Source: Patiria miniata
Lineage: Eukaryota > Echinodermata > Asteroidea > Valvatida > Asterinidae
Length of the DNA stretch: 64,000 bases
Assembly (NCBI RefSeq): GCF_015706575.1
Contig: NW_024037059.1
Coordinates: forward strand, 31,072,129 to 31,136,128
Direction: 5' to 3'
A program made the position numbers and the translations under genes. The notes below the pieces were generated by a model. The model was given only the letters and a program-made list of their open reading frames with translations, made no database searches and was not told where the DNA came from. Of the stretch, positions 33,700-46,000 are shown piece after piece (positions within the stretch are counted from its first letter, which is position 1; each line of letters opens with the position of its first letter).

Positions 33700-34490
33700 C
33701 CACTGAAAAACACAGAACAAATTAGTCTAACAAAGTAAAACTGTTACTGATCATCATGATTTATTTCAATTAATGTGGTCAAAGTAGTGTTCAGATTCAT
33801 ACATGTAGGCCTACTTCATTGTCTAAAGCTACACGCAAGAAAATGTGCTGTAAATAGGGACAAATTTGCAAAACACATGAGGCTATGAAGCAAAGGCTGC
33901 AGAACAGCATCATATTTAGCATGTTGGACATGCAGAACGGGTTAATACTTACATGCATACATGGAGAGCAGTTAAACTTCTCTTGATAACGAAGAAGTTA
34001 TGTATTAAAGGACATTACTTATGATTTTCTAACAATATATCTGGTCACATTTGCCACATTTAGTAAGCATATATTATAGAGCAGTTAATATGTTACAATC
34101 TAATGAGTTGTAATACTGTCGATCATGATTATGTACAAATGAACTCTTTTTTTTTTTTACATATTATACAGACTTACAGCATATATAAACTCCGAAATAT
34201 CTTTGGCAGCAACATTTGTAACATAGGTGTTGAATGGCGCAGACAGGAAGACAATAAGGGGAATGCTTTCAAACAGCGGCTTCTTAATGAAATGCCTAAT
34301 ATTACAAAAAATGTTCGTAAAATGAACACATGTATGTTCCCAAAGAATTAGTGAATCTTAAAATAAAAGAAACTTAAATGTGCATGTGCCCAGTTTGGTA
34401 ATTTAACAATGGTGAGAAATAGCAACTCAAAATTAAACTATAAAGTTTTATAAAGTTTTTTTTCCTGATTTCTTTTTTTTGAGCCTTTAT
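33700..34490. other. Intergenic, AT-rich, no gene seen
   Basis: Small unmatched frames only. Confidence 0.4.
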
Positions 34491-34492
34491 GT

Positions 34493-34994
34493 ATAGGGTG
34501 AGTACAAAAATAAAACGAAACCCAAATGCCAGGACCATTTTTTATTGACGTTCTGCATGTAGCACTTTCAAAATCTAGGATATGAAAGCCCAATTCACAA
34601 GCTTTCTTTTAGAACAAGAATCATTCAAATCACTCATGTACTTTTCAAGTTGAACACAAACACCGTTTTAAAGTTCTGTCCACGCATCACAAAAAAGGTA
34701 AGTGTTTTTCCGCAAAACGAAAACAATTCATATACATCCCTATGAGAATTGTTTTCGTTTTGCTGAAAGAACACTTACCTTTTTTGTTACCCATGGACAG
34801 AACTTCAAAACGGTGTTTGTGTTTAAATTCTGTAACCTGAAAAGTACATGAGTGATTTGAATGATTCTTGTACTAAAAGAAAGCTTATGAATTGGGCTTT
34901 CATATCCTAGATTTTGACAGTGCTACATGCAGAACTGCACTGAAAAAAAAAAGTTCCTAACATTTTGGTTGCGTTTTTTGTTACTCATCGTGTA
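34493..34994. mobile_element. Foldback MITE, family F1
   Basis: Long palindrome centred near 34735 (ACGAAAACAATTC and inverse). Arms include CTAGGATATGAAAGCCCAAT and GAATGATTCTTG. Second copy at 50669-51179, whose ends read CAGGGTGA and (inverted) ACAGGGCGAG. Confidence 0.75.
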
Positions 34995-35214
34995 TTGCAT
35001 GAAAACGAAACTTATTATTTCTGTAATGACAAAATGAAGAACAACGATTCCTCTTAAAGAAGCTGAACACAAAATAAGGAAAATTATTATTTGGACCCTG
35101 AATCAAAAGTTCACAATGACAATGCCGTATTGTTGACATTGTATAAAATATAAAACAAATATAAAATATGGCAGTTTCTAACAGTTAATATCTATAAACA
35201 AAAGCCAACAAATA

Positions 35215-35886
35215 TACAGGGTGACCCCAAAAAAATGCAATCCCAAAACATTAGCCTTAAAAAAAAAAAAAGGGATCGGTGGATTGTTTTGTTTTTGGTA
35301 TCAGATTAAAGCTGAGAGCTTTTCTTTCGAAAACTGAAAAAAAAATCATGAAAATAGCACTTTGGGTTGCTGAGAAAATGCCAATTATGTAAAAGTAGTC
35401 ATTTTTCATCCTGTGCACAAAACATTACCACAGTAAGGGATTTCACTGTACCTATTTGTGCATGTCCTATTCCTTACAAACAACATGGCACATAATATGA
35501 CAAGAGTACAAATGAATTTTATGGAAATACCTTTTATTTTCCACCTGAACAGGTATCTCATCCTTTGCAGTCCTATTTTAAACCCTTTCAACATCATAAA
35601 TATGTCAAAATACTAAAGAAATTGCACAAATGAAGGATAATTGCACAGTAGGCTTACAGTAAAATGTTTCATGGTTTGAAGTACTTGTGTACAGGATGAA
35701 ATATGACAACTTGAACATAATTGGCATTTTCTCAGCGACCCAAAGTGCTATTTTCATGATTTTTTTTCTTCAGTATTTGAAAGAAAAACCTCAGTTTTAA
35801 TCTGCTACCCAAAACATAAAAATACACCATCCCTTTTTTTTTAAGGCAAAGGTTTTAGGGTTGCATTTTTTTTGGGTCACCCTGTA
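35215..35886. mobile_element. mariner-like foldback MITE, family F2
   Basis: TACAGGGTGACCCC at the left and its inverse ending CACCCTGTA at the right, with TA at both edges as in Tc1/mariner insertions. Long inverted arms sharing TTGCAATCCC-like and AGTACTT-flanked text; no transposase. Confidence 0.75.
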
Positions 35887-36600
35887 TATATATGTATATA
35901 TAAATACGCCTGATTATATAAACTCTTTGTGTTAAAATACAAATATCCTAATGAAGCAGGTGACGTAGTGGGGGATGAACTGCAACACGGCACAGTATGT
36001 GGCCACTATTTTGGTCAAAAGCAAAGTCTTCATTTATTCAAATGTATCACTACATAGCTTTTGTGTCATTCATAGCAGTAGCAGTCAGACCATGGTGTGC
36101 AAAGTAGTCCTTCATTTACATTTATCTTCAAGTTAACTTGAATCCTCGATCTTGATTGGTCGAACCATGGCAACAAGCCGTGCTACATATAACTATGTCG
36201 CACGGCCACGGTCCATACCGCACTCCGTGTATTGCTCTATTCTAAGATGCGCGCGCCATTCCGTACAATACGTGTTATATAATAGGATAATAGGGAAAGT
36301 TTGTGTACAGCGTGCGTGTTTCATCTTTACTATGCGTCAAGTTTGCTTGAAGATTATTTCCGACTATCGAACCTTTGGACTAATGATCCTTCGGACTATT
36401 GAACCTTCGGCCTATCCAGCGGTAACTGTTTGGGCACTGTAGGACTTTTCCTGTAGCCATTCCACAAGGATTATGTTACATTTTAAGCACACACTGCTGA
36501 AAATATTTGCACAAATAAGTGACATACAAACATATACAGCGTATGCTTTACATGGCTCTCGTGAGGAGGCCACATTGCGCCATGTTACAGCTCCATTTGG
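35887..36600. other. Intergenic downstream of CABLES, no gene seen
   Basis: No recognisable coding or repeat content beyond short palindromic words. Confidence 0.4.
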
Positions 36601-36626
36601 AGTCTAAATACACAGGTGGTATGAGA

Positions 36627-36632
36627 TTTAAT
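36627..36632 (-). terminator. Possible CABLES poly(A) signal ATTAAA
   Basis: ATTAAA on the minus strand about 270 bases after the stop codon, beyond the 106-bp repeats. Position is plausible but the hexamer alone is weak evidence. Confidence 0.3.
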
Positions 36633-36677
36633 AAACTGGCAGAATTTGGGCTCTTGCTGGACGTCCACCAGCCATGT

Positions 36678-37000
36678 GGGGCCTGGGTCATGTCAGCTGG
36701 GCGATGCGTCTGTAGTGGGGCAGCACAACACTCTCAGGTAGGTGTAGACTGAACTCTAGCGCCATCAAGATAGGGAACTCTAGGGGGCCTGGGTCATGTC
36801 AGTTGGGCGATGTGTCTGTAGTGAGGCAGCACAACACTCTCAGGTAGGTGTAGACTGAACTCTAGCGCCACCAAGATAGGGAACTCTAGGGGGCCTGGGT
36901 CATGTCAGCTGGGCGATGCGTCTGTAGTGGGGCAGCACAACACTCTCAGGTAGGTGTAGACTGAACTCTAGCGCCACCAAGATGGGGAACTCTAGCTGCA
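36678..37000 (-). repeat. Three 106-bp tandem copies of the CABLES coding terminus
   Basis: The segment from the end of LQLEFPI to just past the stop codon is repeated with a 106-bp period; the TGA codons fall at 36902, 36796 and 36690. The right copy is the true exon end. The other two lie downstream in the 3' UTR and still read as open tails ending in TGA, with Val to Met in the left copy and Arg to His in the middle copy, plus few silent changes. They lack the exon's splice acceptor. Confidence 0.93.
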
Positions 37001-37040
37001 GGAATTCCTTACGGTTTTCTCGGAATGTGTCCTCAATCTC
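36900..37040 (-). CDS. CABLES: CABLES last coding exon, stop TGA
   Basis: Acceptor TTTCTTTCCTGTAG. Encodes [40 protein letters not shown] and RIAQLT, then TGA at 36902-36900. The vertebrate ending is very similar (FALHLPEHEVMPHYRRL). The last ~100 bp begin a tandem repeat that continues into the 3' UTR. Confidence 0.96.
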   Translation of the reverse strand, partial: EIEDTFRENRKEFLQLEFPILVALEFSLHLPESVVLPHYRRIAQLT

Positions 37041-40000
37041 CTACAGGAAAGAAATCATTGGAGAAAACAATTGCAGTGGATCATACCAACAGAGATTGTT
37101 ATATAACTGACATACAGATTTTTGTCATTTGATTGGCGGAACTCACATCACGTGACATTCATTATTGCTCCCATTCATGCCGGGGCTCAAAAAGTCCCAT
37201 TCGCCCATGGGAATGGGATTTACTATTCAACAGTTAGGATCATCCTTGTTCCATGGTGCGGTATTTGTGTGCAAATGCATACTGGTGTGCTCGTTGAGCG
37301 TAGCGCGTATTGTTCCCAAGAGCCAGTAGATACAGAGTTGAGTTCAAACATTTTGTGAAAGGGTGGTTTGGAAGAGAGAAATGCATTTCCCACCAATTTT
37401 GTGTTAAATTGAAGTTCATTTTAACTGTAAATCAAATGACAAGGATCTATATGTCAGTTGTATTAAATAAATATTGAATGGCTTTAAATTGTGAAATGGG
37501 AGGAATATTATCACTTGGTGAAATGTGGACTTTTCCATTTTTCGCCTAGTGAAATAGAAAAGTCCAGATTTTACCTTGTGATAATATTCCTCCCATTCCA
37601 CTTTGAGCCAGTCAATATTTGTATATTATTCAACACCAAATCTGACAGGATAAAGTCAGGACAGTCACTATAATCAAGAGATATTGATATCAGAAAACAG
37701 ACTAGAAGAGGGCTTTTTGTTGTGTACTACTCAGTTTGTAAGGGAATAAATATGTGTTTGGCCAGTTTTAAACAACTACTTGGGGCCTGGTCACGCCATT
37801 ATTCACGACCAGGACCCTAGCCGGGTTTAAACATACTTGTTTAAAAGTAGAGTACGTCATTTGTCAGTTGTGCATCATATTCGTTTGAAGCAACAAAAGT
37901 GACCAAAATCTAAAGAAGGGTGCTTAACATCTAACCTGGGAACTTTCAGCTCAGTGAATGCTGTATACTCCGAAAAAACAATATTCTAGGATCTTGATTT
38001 CAAATCAAAAGTTGCCGAGTCATGTTTTGAATTTCGCCAGAATTCAGCATCTGGGACTCGTTCTCATTCAGTCGACTGCAGCTTCGCGATGTCGCGCACT
38101 GAACCGACAATTATAGCAACTGCGCGCACGTGTGCGTCATGTCAACGCTTGAGCGTACTCATGAAAAACACACTACTAACGGAAATCTCCAAAAATGCTT
38201 CTTTAGACCCATCGTTGGAAATGGCCTTCTTTCATTGTTTTCTTCAAAATGACAGCTTGCCAGAGAGAATAATTTTCCTATTACCATCTTTAGTCCAAGT
38301 ATGATTTTCAACAATATTTTCGTCATAAATAAATAAATAAATAAGAAGGACAATTTCCCTTTCTGTTCTGGTTGAAGCCAATATGACCTACAATAAGCCA
38401 GTTCGGTATTGCAACTGAGCATGTGCACAATGATATGGGTCATGGGTCATTCAGGATAATGGAACGTTTCGAAGGTGCACGAACCCGGGCGCACGACACT
38501 TGCGTGTAAATTACCAGCAAAATAAGCGTGTGCGTAACATCGCGTAACATCACGTCAACGATGTTATCCCGAATGACCTCAGGTCATTGAAATATCGAAC
38601 TGGCTTATTGGAATTGATCTCAAATCTTTCCCTGATTTTGATTTGTTCATAATATGTGTCCTAATTTCGGTCAATCAACAACACCACCTTGTCATACCTT
38701 GATGAGATTCTGCAAATCGGCACCTTTTGTGTCGCTCAGTTTGGCGGCCAAGGTCAAGCAAGCACCTATCAAAGGAATAGGGACATAACAAAATAAATAT
38801 TTATCAGAAACACATGAAGATTAAAACCCATAAAATTATGACAAGAGTGACCATACTTGATGGGTGTTTGCAGGTGATATACAGGGTGGATAAAAAAATA
38901 ACAAAACCGAGATATTATTGCTAATTGGAACAGAAGTAGGGCACATGTGAATCAAAGGGAGATATCCTCTGTTAGGGTTGAATCTCCTCTTTAAAATGAC
39001 ACCCTGATCATGTCATTACATTCACGGTTGACTGAGCAGTGATCAATTTTATAAAAGGGTCTATTTTAACTGCGCCACTTTTCAATTGTGGAATTTGTGG
39101 TGTCATTTGTCACAGAGTGAAAGGCTATGGTTGCCAATCAAGGCAGGTGGGGAAAAAAAAAGAGATTTCACCATGAAAAGTGGCGGAATTCTCTAAATAG
39201 ACCCTTTCATGAAATTGGTCACTGCTCAGTCAACCGTGAATGTAAGGACATGATCAGGGTGTCATTTTAAAGAGGAGATTCAACCCTAACAGAGGATATC
39301 TCCCTTTGATTCACATGTGCCCTACGTCTGTTCCAATTAGCAATAATATCTCTGTTTCCTTTTTTTTTTGAATCCATCCTGTACAATACTGGGTGGTCCA
39401 AATAAATGGAATGGCATACTTCTACTACCACGAGACTCAAACCACATGTACCAATTGACGGAGAATCCTTATAGAAGAATTATGATACCAGAATATTCAG
39501 ATTCGGTCCAGTAGTTTTTGCTGCAGATGTTATTTTGTGTAGCACACTTCTTTCGTGTGGGTATTATTACATAACAATCCCTCTATCAATTACAATGCAA
39601 GTCAAATTCCCGGGCGCGGTTTAGTAATTCATCAGGTCAAAAATGACCCCCACCTTGCTTCACAAAATAGGCTCTAGAACAAAAACTACTAGACCGAATC
39701 GGACCATCTTGGTTTCATTTTTCTTCTAAAAAGATTCTCCATGCATTGGTATATGTGGTTTGAGTCTCAGGGTAGTGAAGTTTGCCATTCCGGTTATTTT
39801 TACCACCCTGTTTAGTGGAGTTCCCTAACGTGGTGCACATTAACGTTTCCCTCAACTTTCCTCATGCAGTGTTGCCAAACCTCTGTGTTGACGAACTTCA
39901 AATTCATTCAGTTAAATACTGGTACTTTTACCTTATTAATGCTTGCTGTTGAACCCATGTGAACAATTTCAGCGAAATGAAATTTAGTCCGAAATTCAAA

Positions 40001-43000
40001 ATCGGTGGCATCTGGAAATTGGGCACAAAATCAACCGAGTGTTTCCCAACGTGGCGCACTTGAACAAATCTCGGAAAACATCAAGTTAACATAAGAATTT
40101 CTTTAAAATTGACAAATTCTGATAAACTATTATTATCTCCACTCACATACACAACTACAAGTTTGGCAGAAAATTATTTTTGTATTTCTGGGTGCATTTT
40201 AAAAGGGTTCATTGTGCACTTCAAACTAAAATCGGAAAATCAAGCCATAATAAAATTTCTCTGTTAAGATTGTAACGGGTAGGTAAACTAAGATTTACGA
40301 ACAGGAATGTTTAGAGCTTGATGAAATTTCACTTTCTGAGAAATTTGAGGGAAAATTTTTTGCTCTAGCAAGGCACGTTAGGGGACACCAACAATATTTT
40401 CTTACATGTATATGGTCATATTCAATCAGTGTTGTAGTCGAGTACTTTTTTTGAGAGTACTGAGTACTGCCGAGTACTTAGATTACAGAGTACGAGTACA
40501 AGTACGAGTACGAGTACGAGTGAGTACAAGGACAGGTCTCCGAGTACGAGTACTTGTACTTCCGAGTTCGAGTACGAGAACTCGTTTTACCAGTACAAGT
40601 ACGAGTACTTCTATTTCTGAATTCGGCCATGGTTCGTCATGCGTAATCGACCCATGCCCAGTCGATAGACAGACCCACTCCCGGCTAGCTGTTTAATGTG
40701 TTTGTCTGGACATGCACAGGGGAAAAATCAGGAAACTTCAATTTCTCCGCAAGCCGATCAACCATTTTAATGAAAGTATCGATAAAATAAGGTCTTGGTA
40801 CGGTAAGTCAAGCTATACCATATTTTTGTTGAGTACTGCTTTTCGAGTACGAGAACTTTGATGATCGAGTACAATTTCGACATGTCACGTATGAGTACTT
40901 TGCTACCCGAGTACGAGTACCATCATTCGAGAACGAGTACTTTACAAGTACTCTAAAAAAGTACTTAAGTAGTACTCGAGTACGGGTACCGAGTACGAGT
41001 ACTACAACACTGTATTCAATGCATATGTCCTATCATCATGATTGCTTTTGGTACTCACCTGCACATAACTTTCTGTTCTCCTTATTGATTTTGCCATACA
41101 GGACTAGTTTCTCATAGTACACATAGGCATGGGCTAGAGTCAGCATCTCCATAGTGCCTGCATCAACAGCTATCTTCTTCATTTCTCGCTTGATACTGCA
41201 AGTACAGCGATATTTAATGAACAAATGTTCAAGAATTCACAAACAGTTAAACCCTGAAACCAAAACTGCAGCATAACCAATGACATAACCAATGACATAA
41301 CCAATGACATAACCAAGGCCAAAAAAAAATTTGTTCTGTTTCCGATTACATGGCATTCAAAAATAGGGTAGGTAGGTAGGAAATTTTTTTTTGCCAATTT
41401 TTTTTGTGTATGATCATATGGAGGGGTCTGCATGTAGTCAAGGTAAAAGGTTGAAATTGATGGTTTTGGGTGTTTTTATCTCATTTTTCCTATAAAAAAT
41501 TAAGGTAGGGGCTGTCAGAATAGGGTGGGTAGTGCCACTGACATGGCATGCAAGTCTATGCATCCTAAGAGATCATTAGGGCAATTCCATTGTTATGTAA
41601 TGTCCATGACGGAGCTTTCAAGAGCTCAGTGAATAAACCTGAAAATGCACTTTTCAAATCTTGCACATCCATCATCTAGTAAAGGTCAAGGAGATTACAG
41701 ACTAGGAGTGTGAATCATTTGTCTGAATCATTAAACCATTTAGAAAGATTACTCCGAAACAAAAGTTGAGAACCAAAAAGCACCTTGACATTGTCATAGC
41801 ATTGCAAACATCAGAGAAACAATGCAAATGTACAACATGTGGACAACTTTAATGACAATAGTACATGCACGTCTTAAAAAATGTTTATTATGCGAATCAT
41901 TATGTATATTTTATAATGACCTCAGTACTGTGATACATATTGGTAGTGTTACACCTCTACAGGGTGACTACATGGGACAACAAGGAGCCATTTTGTTCCC
42001 CTGGTCATCACAGCTTACCTTCGTAGTTTGCTGAGGGACAAGTCTATGTGTGGAAACTTGTCCTTGAACTTCTGATTGATGTCTTTCTTCAGCTCTGAGG
42101 GTTTGGTGTAATCTAAAATGGACACCTTGTCAAAAAAAAAAATAACAAAGATGTAAAGTCTTGACTGCTTTCTCTGATTTACATCACTATAGCTGAGGTA
42201 CAAGGGCAAACATTTATTTTATTTCAATTATTACATTCATTACACAATTCTTTTTTTAACTGTAATGCTTACACAGCGCTTTCTACATGTTCTATAAACA
42301 ATCTCAAAGCGTTTTACAATTATTCCCCCTGTTCATAAGGCCACGGGACCATGCGGCAGCCGATATCAGCGCACATTCGGTCCTCTACCCTCACAGGTAC
42401 CCATTTATACTCCTGGGTGGAGAGAGGCAATTGTAGTTAAGTGTCTTGCCCAAGGGCACAAACACCATGTTCCTGGCAGGGTTCGAACCCATGCACCATC
42501 ATACATGAGTCAAACACCGTAACCACTTGATATCTAGGGTATGCCCAAAAAGTTAAAAGTGGTTTCCATTGGGGCCTTGCATACATTTAAATATTTTTGT
42601 AAATCTGATGTAAAAATAAAACTTTGCTGCAAGAAATTAGTATACAGTGGATTGCCATAGAAATCATGGGATCCATAGAAATTGTTCATAATAGCGATCG
42701 GTCGGTATAACGATTTAAAGCTGCCGGTGTTCCGGTACTCACTTTTCAATATTAAAATAGCACCCTTCAGAACTTCACCCTGCATGCCCTGGTAGTTACT
42801 GAAAGACGACTTTGAACACGTGCCGACTATTGAATTATGTAATGACAGTGTTTGAGCTTACTACCTTTAGCAATGGGTGGCATTCCCCCTCTATGGGGAA
42901 ATATTAGCCACTTGTCGCTCTTCTGTTGACATTTTTCAACAACAATGTTCGGTATGTTTCCTACACAAAAATCAGGAGCCAAGGACGATGTTCGGTATAG

Positions 43001-46000
43001 CCGAATGTTCGGTATAGCGGTGTTCGGTATAGCGCCGTTCCACTGTAGTGCTTATTACCACAAAGAAAATAACAATACCAAAGTTTTACAGGAACAGAAA
43101 TACACTCAACCAAAAAAGAAAGTTCCCCCTTCCAATACTTGTTTGTCTAACTCAAGATCTACTAGGCACCTCTCGCTCAAATAAGGACTAATCAGTACAA
43201 AAACACCTTAGCAATCCAGCCATACTCGTTATCCTGGCCATCATAATTTGGGTTTGTCTTGTTCATGTTTTTATCCTTTTTACATGTTCCACTAGTTTTG
43301 TTCTGTAAAGGATCATTGTCATGTTCTCTGTATTGTTTTTTTGTTGTATGAAATCTTGGCCGAATAAATAATAATGATAATAATTTGGCCCAAAACAGTG
43401 ATAATGTGTAAGAATTTATGCAATTTATGACAAATGATACCGAAAACTGTTGCACTTTTGTATATGTGCAAGTTGTGCTTCATCATGTTCATACTCACCT
43501 TGCACGTATACAAAAGTGCAACTTTTTTTTTGGTACCATTTGTCATAAATTGCATAATTTTGTACACATTATCACTGTTTTGGGCCAAACAAAGAGTATG
43601 GCTGGATTGCTAAGGAATTTCTGTACTGATCAGCTGAGCAAGATGTGCCCAGTAGTTTTTGAGTAAAACAAAAAGTATTAAGGGGGGACTTTCCTTTTTG
43701 GTTGAGTGTAGGACAATTGGTCCTGAAACAACGGTGGCTACATGGACACTAACTCCTAATTCTTGAAAAATGACATTTTTGTTTGTTTGTCCAACACAGC
43801 TTTTTATAGCCACTGTGTATGTTCAAGGCATACAGAACAGCATCCTGTATCAAGAATTGATTGGTAAATATCTGTACACTTCAGGCCTCTCAAGATGGCA
43901 ACCAAGCGACTGCTGTCTATGTTCTCAACAAACTATCTAGAGATCAGTGCTTACCATATATGATGTAAAGGTCATGACCTTGCTGTGCTTCCCAGCATGC
44001 AATCCAGGGTCATCTAGCTCCATGGGGTCATAGGGCAAGACGTTTGTGGTGTGTTCTAGAAGTGAGTTATCAGAGTCACCTGGCAAATATAGTCAGCAAA
44101 ATTGAACATAAATAGCTTAAGAAGGGCTCTTCGACTTTTTACTCCATTTTAAACAATTCACAAACCCTGACAATCGATCAGGCATACAAGTACCAACCAT
44201 TCCAGCTATTCACACCGAATGAGTACACAGAAGGGTAGGTGCGTGCTGTTAAAAAACCCACCGCACTCACTCTCTGATTTTACCAGTTCATCGGATCATC
44301 GGGCCATCGGACGTACAGATCGGAGAGGTGTGCGCTGGAATCGGACCGATCTGACCACACACCGGGCGACCGGATGAAATAAAATGCACCTGATTCTTTT
44401 TGCATCCAATTTCACCGGATCCAATGTCAAGTGCACTGAGCCCATAATCTCATTTAGCCTAACCTTCCCAAATCCTCCAAAATCCTCTTTGCAAACTGGA
44501 GATTTTGGAGGATTTCTGAAGATGCACTGTGTCAAGGTCTTAAGCCGGACCTTGTGTTGTTTATGCTCAGCTGTGCATGAATTTAGGCCTATATTATAAC
44601 TGAAATCCTCTGCACTGCTCCAGGATGTCACTGGCTCTGCCTCAACATATTGACAGTGATTGCCGCAGGATTTTGCAGGATTGAGGCAGTGGTCACCCTT
44701 CCAAGGACCACATTCAAGAAAGAACAGAGGATTTTGCAGGACTGAGGCTACATCTTAGGAGTTTATACATGTTATAGGGTTAAATCTCCTGCTGTCTGAA
44801 CAGTCACAGACAGTCAAAAGAATCAATCCTCTCCCCTGCCATGCCTTTATACACAGGCTAGTCACAGGCTAGTCAGATCATACTTCAAGCAAGCACTGTG
44901 ACTAGTTAAATTCAGTCAACAGACAAAAGCAGGCATGTGGTAAGCACAGCTGGCTTATCAATCAAGCTACATAAACAGTCCCAACCACTCAATCCTGCTT
45001 AGTGTTGGCTGGGAGCTCTTAACGGTTAAAAACAGTCACTTGACTCATTTTGACTGAAAGGACATCATTGCACAGAATGTATGTTTGCATACCAAGGTTA
45101 ACCCTTTCATTACCACATTGTTTATTGACTTGGCTCTCCCCAGGACCAAATTGTTTGCTCAGTCATGCGGAAATCACTAGAGCATGAAAAATGGACCACA
45201 AGTTCAAAACTCACTTTTTTCAACCCAGATTTTCTCTGCCAAGGAGTGATTGAAATCAAATATGTTGTGTGTAAAGTTTGTTCCTTGAACTTTACTCTTT
45301 TATGTAATGTGAATATCAAGGCCGTATGTGCAAAATTATGAAAGATATGCCAGTTTGTTGATCTGGTCCCAGTTATCAAACTGCAAGCTATTTCACCACA
45401 TGATCACACATGGCACTCCATACCTCAAATTGTGCGTGGATACTTCTGCCAAGCACGTTTCTTAAATTGTTGTAATGGTAACACTATGAGTAAACTACAC
45501 CATTAGAACGATCCGAAAACACTCTTTCAGCTGGTATATGGTTGACGTATGGGCAGCCAAACATACCAACATGCCAGCTTGCTGAGAAGCAGTAAATACA
45601 TCTGTGCTGAGGGTGTTTTGTGTGTGGTTTCCTGGTCGACTAAAGTCCTGGTCCACTAAGTAGCTAGGGTAGTTCCTTGTCGACAAAAGTCACCCGTGGT
45701 AAGGAAAGGATTAAATGAGACAACGTCAAGGCTTAGAATCCCCCACTATTTACCTCTGTCCCACTGTATGGATAGTGGGTGGCCTGGAATCTTTCTCACT
45801 GCAGGGGAATGTGGGGAGCCAAGGAGCTCTAGATTGAGCTGTCTGCGGTACGCAATCTGGTCCTTAGTTGGAACAAGAAGGTGACGGTACGAAATTTCCT
45901 ATTAAGAAAAAAAAATGGGAATGGTAAAACAATTAGGCATTTTGAGGTATAGTGGACACAATGCGAGAGCGTTATTTGGTTTGAGAAACTCTTTTGAAGC

